A DNA stretch of 6,666 nucleotides from Bacteroidales bacterium (lineage in GTDB: Bacteria > Bacteroidota > Bacteroidia > Bacteroidales > UBA7960). The stretch spans positions 1 through 6,666 of the forward strand of contig SLNX01000216.1 of assembly GCA_007132825.1 (NCBI GenBank), read 5' to 3'. This document shows, piece after piece, positions 4,940-6,666 of this stretch. A model generated the notes under the pieces. It searched no databases. It saw only the letters and a program-made list of their open reading frames with translations, and was not told where the DNA came from. Both the position numbers and the translations under genes were made by a program. Position 1 is the stretch's first letter, and the number at the start of each line of letters is the position of its first letter.

Positions 4940-6601
4940 TTATTGATCCAATGTATATAAAAAACGTTTGATGCTTTTCTTGGGTGTTTTTTCAAACTCT
5001 TCAGGTACAATGTCGATGTCGGCAATATTCATGTATGCGGGCAATTTTTCATTTAACTCATCCTTGTATGTCTGCAGTTTTTCCCGTAACTGTCTTTCAC
5101 TGATGCCCACTTTGTCAATGGTCTCATAGTCAGGATATACCAGAGCCTGCAATACCCTTTTCTTCTCCCTTACCAGTGTTTCCTGGATAAACAATTTATT
5201 ATTGAGCAAAGCTTCAATCTCTTCCGGATAGATGTTTTGTCCGGAAGGTCCGAGGATCATGCTTTTGCTTCGCCCTTTAATGTATACGTAATTGTCGCTG
5301 TCAAGCATGCCGAGGTCTCCGGTATGTAACCAGCCCTCCTTATCTAAGGCCTTTTTTGTTGCTTCCTCATTTTTGAAATAACCGGTCATTACATTCTCAC
5401 CTTTAACAAGAATCTCTCCGGCAATGCTTTTCGCGTCCGGACTGTCGATTTTCATCTCCAGGAAGTCCACGACCTTACCTGCCGACTCCAGTTTGGTACT
5501 TTTCCAATTTGCATAACTGATAAGCGGTCCGCATTCTGTCATTCCATACCCTATGGAATAAGGGAAGCCGATCCTCCTCAAGAATAGTTCAACCTCCTTG
5601 TTCAGTGGTGCTCCACCAATAACGATCTCGTGAAAGTTTCCGCCAAAGACATTTACCAGTTTTTGTCGAATTTTATTGTGAACAATCTTTTTCAGTCCCG
5701 GTGTTTTCAGCAAAAGCTTCATTGCCGGTTTATCTATTGCAGGAATAATCTGTTTTTTATAGATTTTCTCAATGATGAGCGGAACAGCCAGTACAAGACG
5801 TGGTTTCACTTCCCTGAATGCCTGGATGATGATCTGCGGTGAGGGTGTCTTGGTCAGGAAAGTGACGTGGCAGCCCAGCGTAAAGGGCCACAGGAACTCA
5901 AAAGCACATCCGTATGCATGCGCCAGGGGCAAGAAGGATACAATTTTATCGCCGGGATTGAGCGGCATGTTTTCGTTGGCGTAAACGATATTGGCAGCCA
6001 GACTGTTATGCGGAAGCATCACACCCTTTGTGAATCCTGTTGTTCCGGAAGTGTAACTGATCACACCCAGTGTGTTGTTCGGAAGTTCAGGAAAAATTAA
6101 ACTATCGGGCTGAATGCCCAGCGGAAATTTCTTTTGATAAAGATTTTCTACCTTTTCGGTTTGCTTCTCCAATATCTGATCTGGACCGTCGTGCAGTACG
6201 GAAAAATCGTTCAGGGAGAGTGTGCCCAGCAGTCGCTTCATCTTGTCCGGATCCAGGTTGTCGAACAGGTTGTCGGCAGCAAGCAGCAGACATGCCTCGG
6301 AGTGGTTGATGATGTGATGGACATCATTGGCCTTGAAATCAGGCAAAATGGGCACAACTGTTGCACCGTAGGTGATCACGGCAAGGTAAGCGATGCCCCA
6401 ATGTGCTGAATTCTTTCCCAGAATGGCAATTTTGTCCCCTTTTTTGATCCCACACGCTTCAAAACGTGTGTGCAGGTGGGCCATATACCCTGCAACATCA
6501 CCATAAGTGAATGATTTTCCCTTATAATCGGCAAGGGCGGTAATATTCCAGTTGTTTCTGATTGCTTTTAAAATAAATACGCTTAACTTTTCTTTGATCA
6601 T
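4940..6601 (-). CDS. Long-chain fatty acid--CoA ligase (AMP-forming acyl-CoA synthetase)
   Basis: This ANL-superfamily enzyme should activate a carboxylic acid, most likely a long-chain fatty acid, via an acyl-adenylate to acyl-CoA. From the chosen start it has 553 residues. The large domain carries the phosphate loop YTSGTTGFTKG (183-193), GGAP (329-332) and GYGMTE (351-356). The ribose-binding HTGD (426-429) is followed by the hinge region GRSKSMILGPSGQNIYPEEIE (443-463). The C-terminal TPKKSIKR (539-546) stands where the A10 lysine motif is expected. The hinge Asp is Ser447, and the usual A10 Lys seems to align with Ser543. I chose MIKEKLS at 6601 because the alignable family N terminus begins there. 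A possible start at 6646 would add 15 poorly conserved-looking residues and coincides with a likely transcription start. The exact chain length of the substrate cannot be read from sequence. Confidence 0.93.
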   Translation of the reverse strand: MIKEKLSVFILKAIRNNWNITALADYKGKSFTYGDVAGYMAHLHTRFEACGIKKGDKIAILGKNSAHWGIAYLAVITYGATVVPILPDFKANDVHHIINHSEACLLLAADNLFDNLDPDKMKRLLGTLSLNDFSVLHDGPDQILEKQTEKVENLYQKKFPLGIQPDSLIFPELPNNTLGVISYTSGTTGFTKGVMLPHNSLAANIVYANENMPLNPGDKIVSFLPLAHAYGCAFEFLWPFTLGCHVTFLTKTPSPQIIIQAFREVKPRLVLAVPLIIEKIYKKQIIPAIDKPAMKLLLKTPGLKKIVHNKIRQKLVNVFGGNFHEIVIGGAPLNKEVELFLRRIGFPYSIGYGMTECGPLISYANWKSTKLESAGKVVDFLEMKIDSPDAKSIAGEILVKGENVMTGYFKNEEATKKALDKEGWLHTGDLGMLDSDNYVYIKGRSKSMILGPSGQNIYPEEIEALLNNKLFIQETLVREKKRVLQALVYPDYETIDKVGISERQLREKLQTYKDELNEKLPAYMNIADIDIVPEEFEKTPKKSIKRFLYTLDQ

Positions 6602-6637
6602 GATATGATGTCTTATTGTTATCGATAAAATTAAAAC

Positions 6638-6647
6638 CTTGCGCAAG
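6638..6647. repeat. Perfect 10-bp palindrome upstream of the acyl-CoA synthetase
   Basis: CTTGCGCAAG is a perfect palindrome sitting 36 nt before the chosen start codon and just downstream of the -7-like box. Its GC core stands out in an AT-rich leader. It could be an operator for a dimeric regulator, but a single 10-bp palindrome can also arise by chance and no regulator gene is in view. Confidence 0.4.
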
Positions 6648-6650
6648 TTA

Positions 6651-6659
6651 CAAATTATA
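6651..6659 (-). promoter_or_regulatory. Possible -7-like element of the acyl-CoA synthetase gene
   Basis: On the minus strand TATAATTTG resembles TAnnTTTG with one extra base between TA and TTTG. It lies 49 nt before the chosen ATG at 6601. The -33 region would fall beyond the window edge, so the promoter cannot be judged fully. If real, transcription would start near 6645, excluding the longer protein start at 6646. Confidence 0.3.
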
Positions 6660-6666
6660 CCAAAAC

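Overview
The window looks like an ordinary housekeeping segment of a Bacteroidota chromosome, most likely from the Bacteroidales/Marinilabiliales side. The reasons are: near-absence of Shine-Dalgarno sites before gene starts; two matches to the Bacteroidota -7 element TAnnTTTG, one with a correctly spaced -33 TTTG; a Bacteroidota-style long-chain acyl-CoA synthetase and ECF sigma factor; and intergenic arrays of degenerate 7-bp repeats. I see no phage, transposase, CRISPR, toxin or defence gene, and no clear undescribed system.

Layout, left to right. A 5'-truncated tRNA-Leu(CAG) opens the window and is followed by two consecutive hairpins, the second a strong intrinsic terminator. After a gap with one more inverted repeat comes a plus-strand phosphohexomutase (418-2151). 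All remaining genes lie on the minus strand. In transcription order, from the right edge, they are an acyl-CoA synthetase (6601 to 4940), an ECF sigma factor (4792 to 4190), murB (4057 to 3053) and an unrecognised five-helix membrane protein (3048 to 2443) that starts 4 nt after murB. The convergent gap 2152-2442 holds two different period-7 repeat arrays, the second forming an imperfect long inverted repeat near the centre of the gap.

Transcription as I read it: the sigma gene has its own promoter (TTTG, 19 nt, TATATTTG) and a leader of about 90 nt. It is followed by a probable terminator, after which murB has a -7-like TAACTTTG of its own and is co-transcribed with the membrane protein. The genes share broad themes (sugar phosphate supply, peptidoglycan precursor synthesis, fatty acid activation) but do not form one pathway operon.

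Points worth a second look are the heptamer arrays, the sigma factor without an adjacent anti-sigma gene, the tightly coupled unknown membrane protein behind murB, substitutions at two usually conserved positions of the acyl-CoA synthetase, and the tandem hairpins behind the tRNA.
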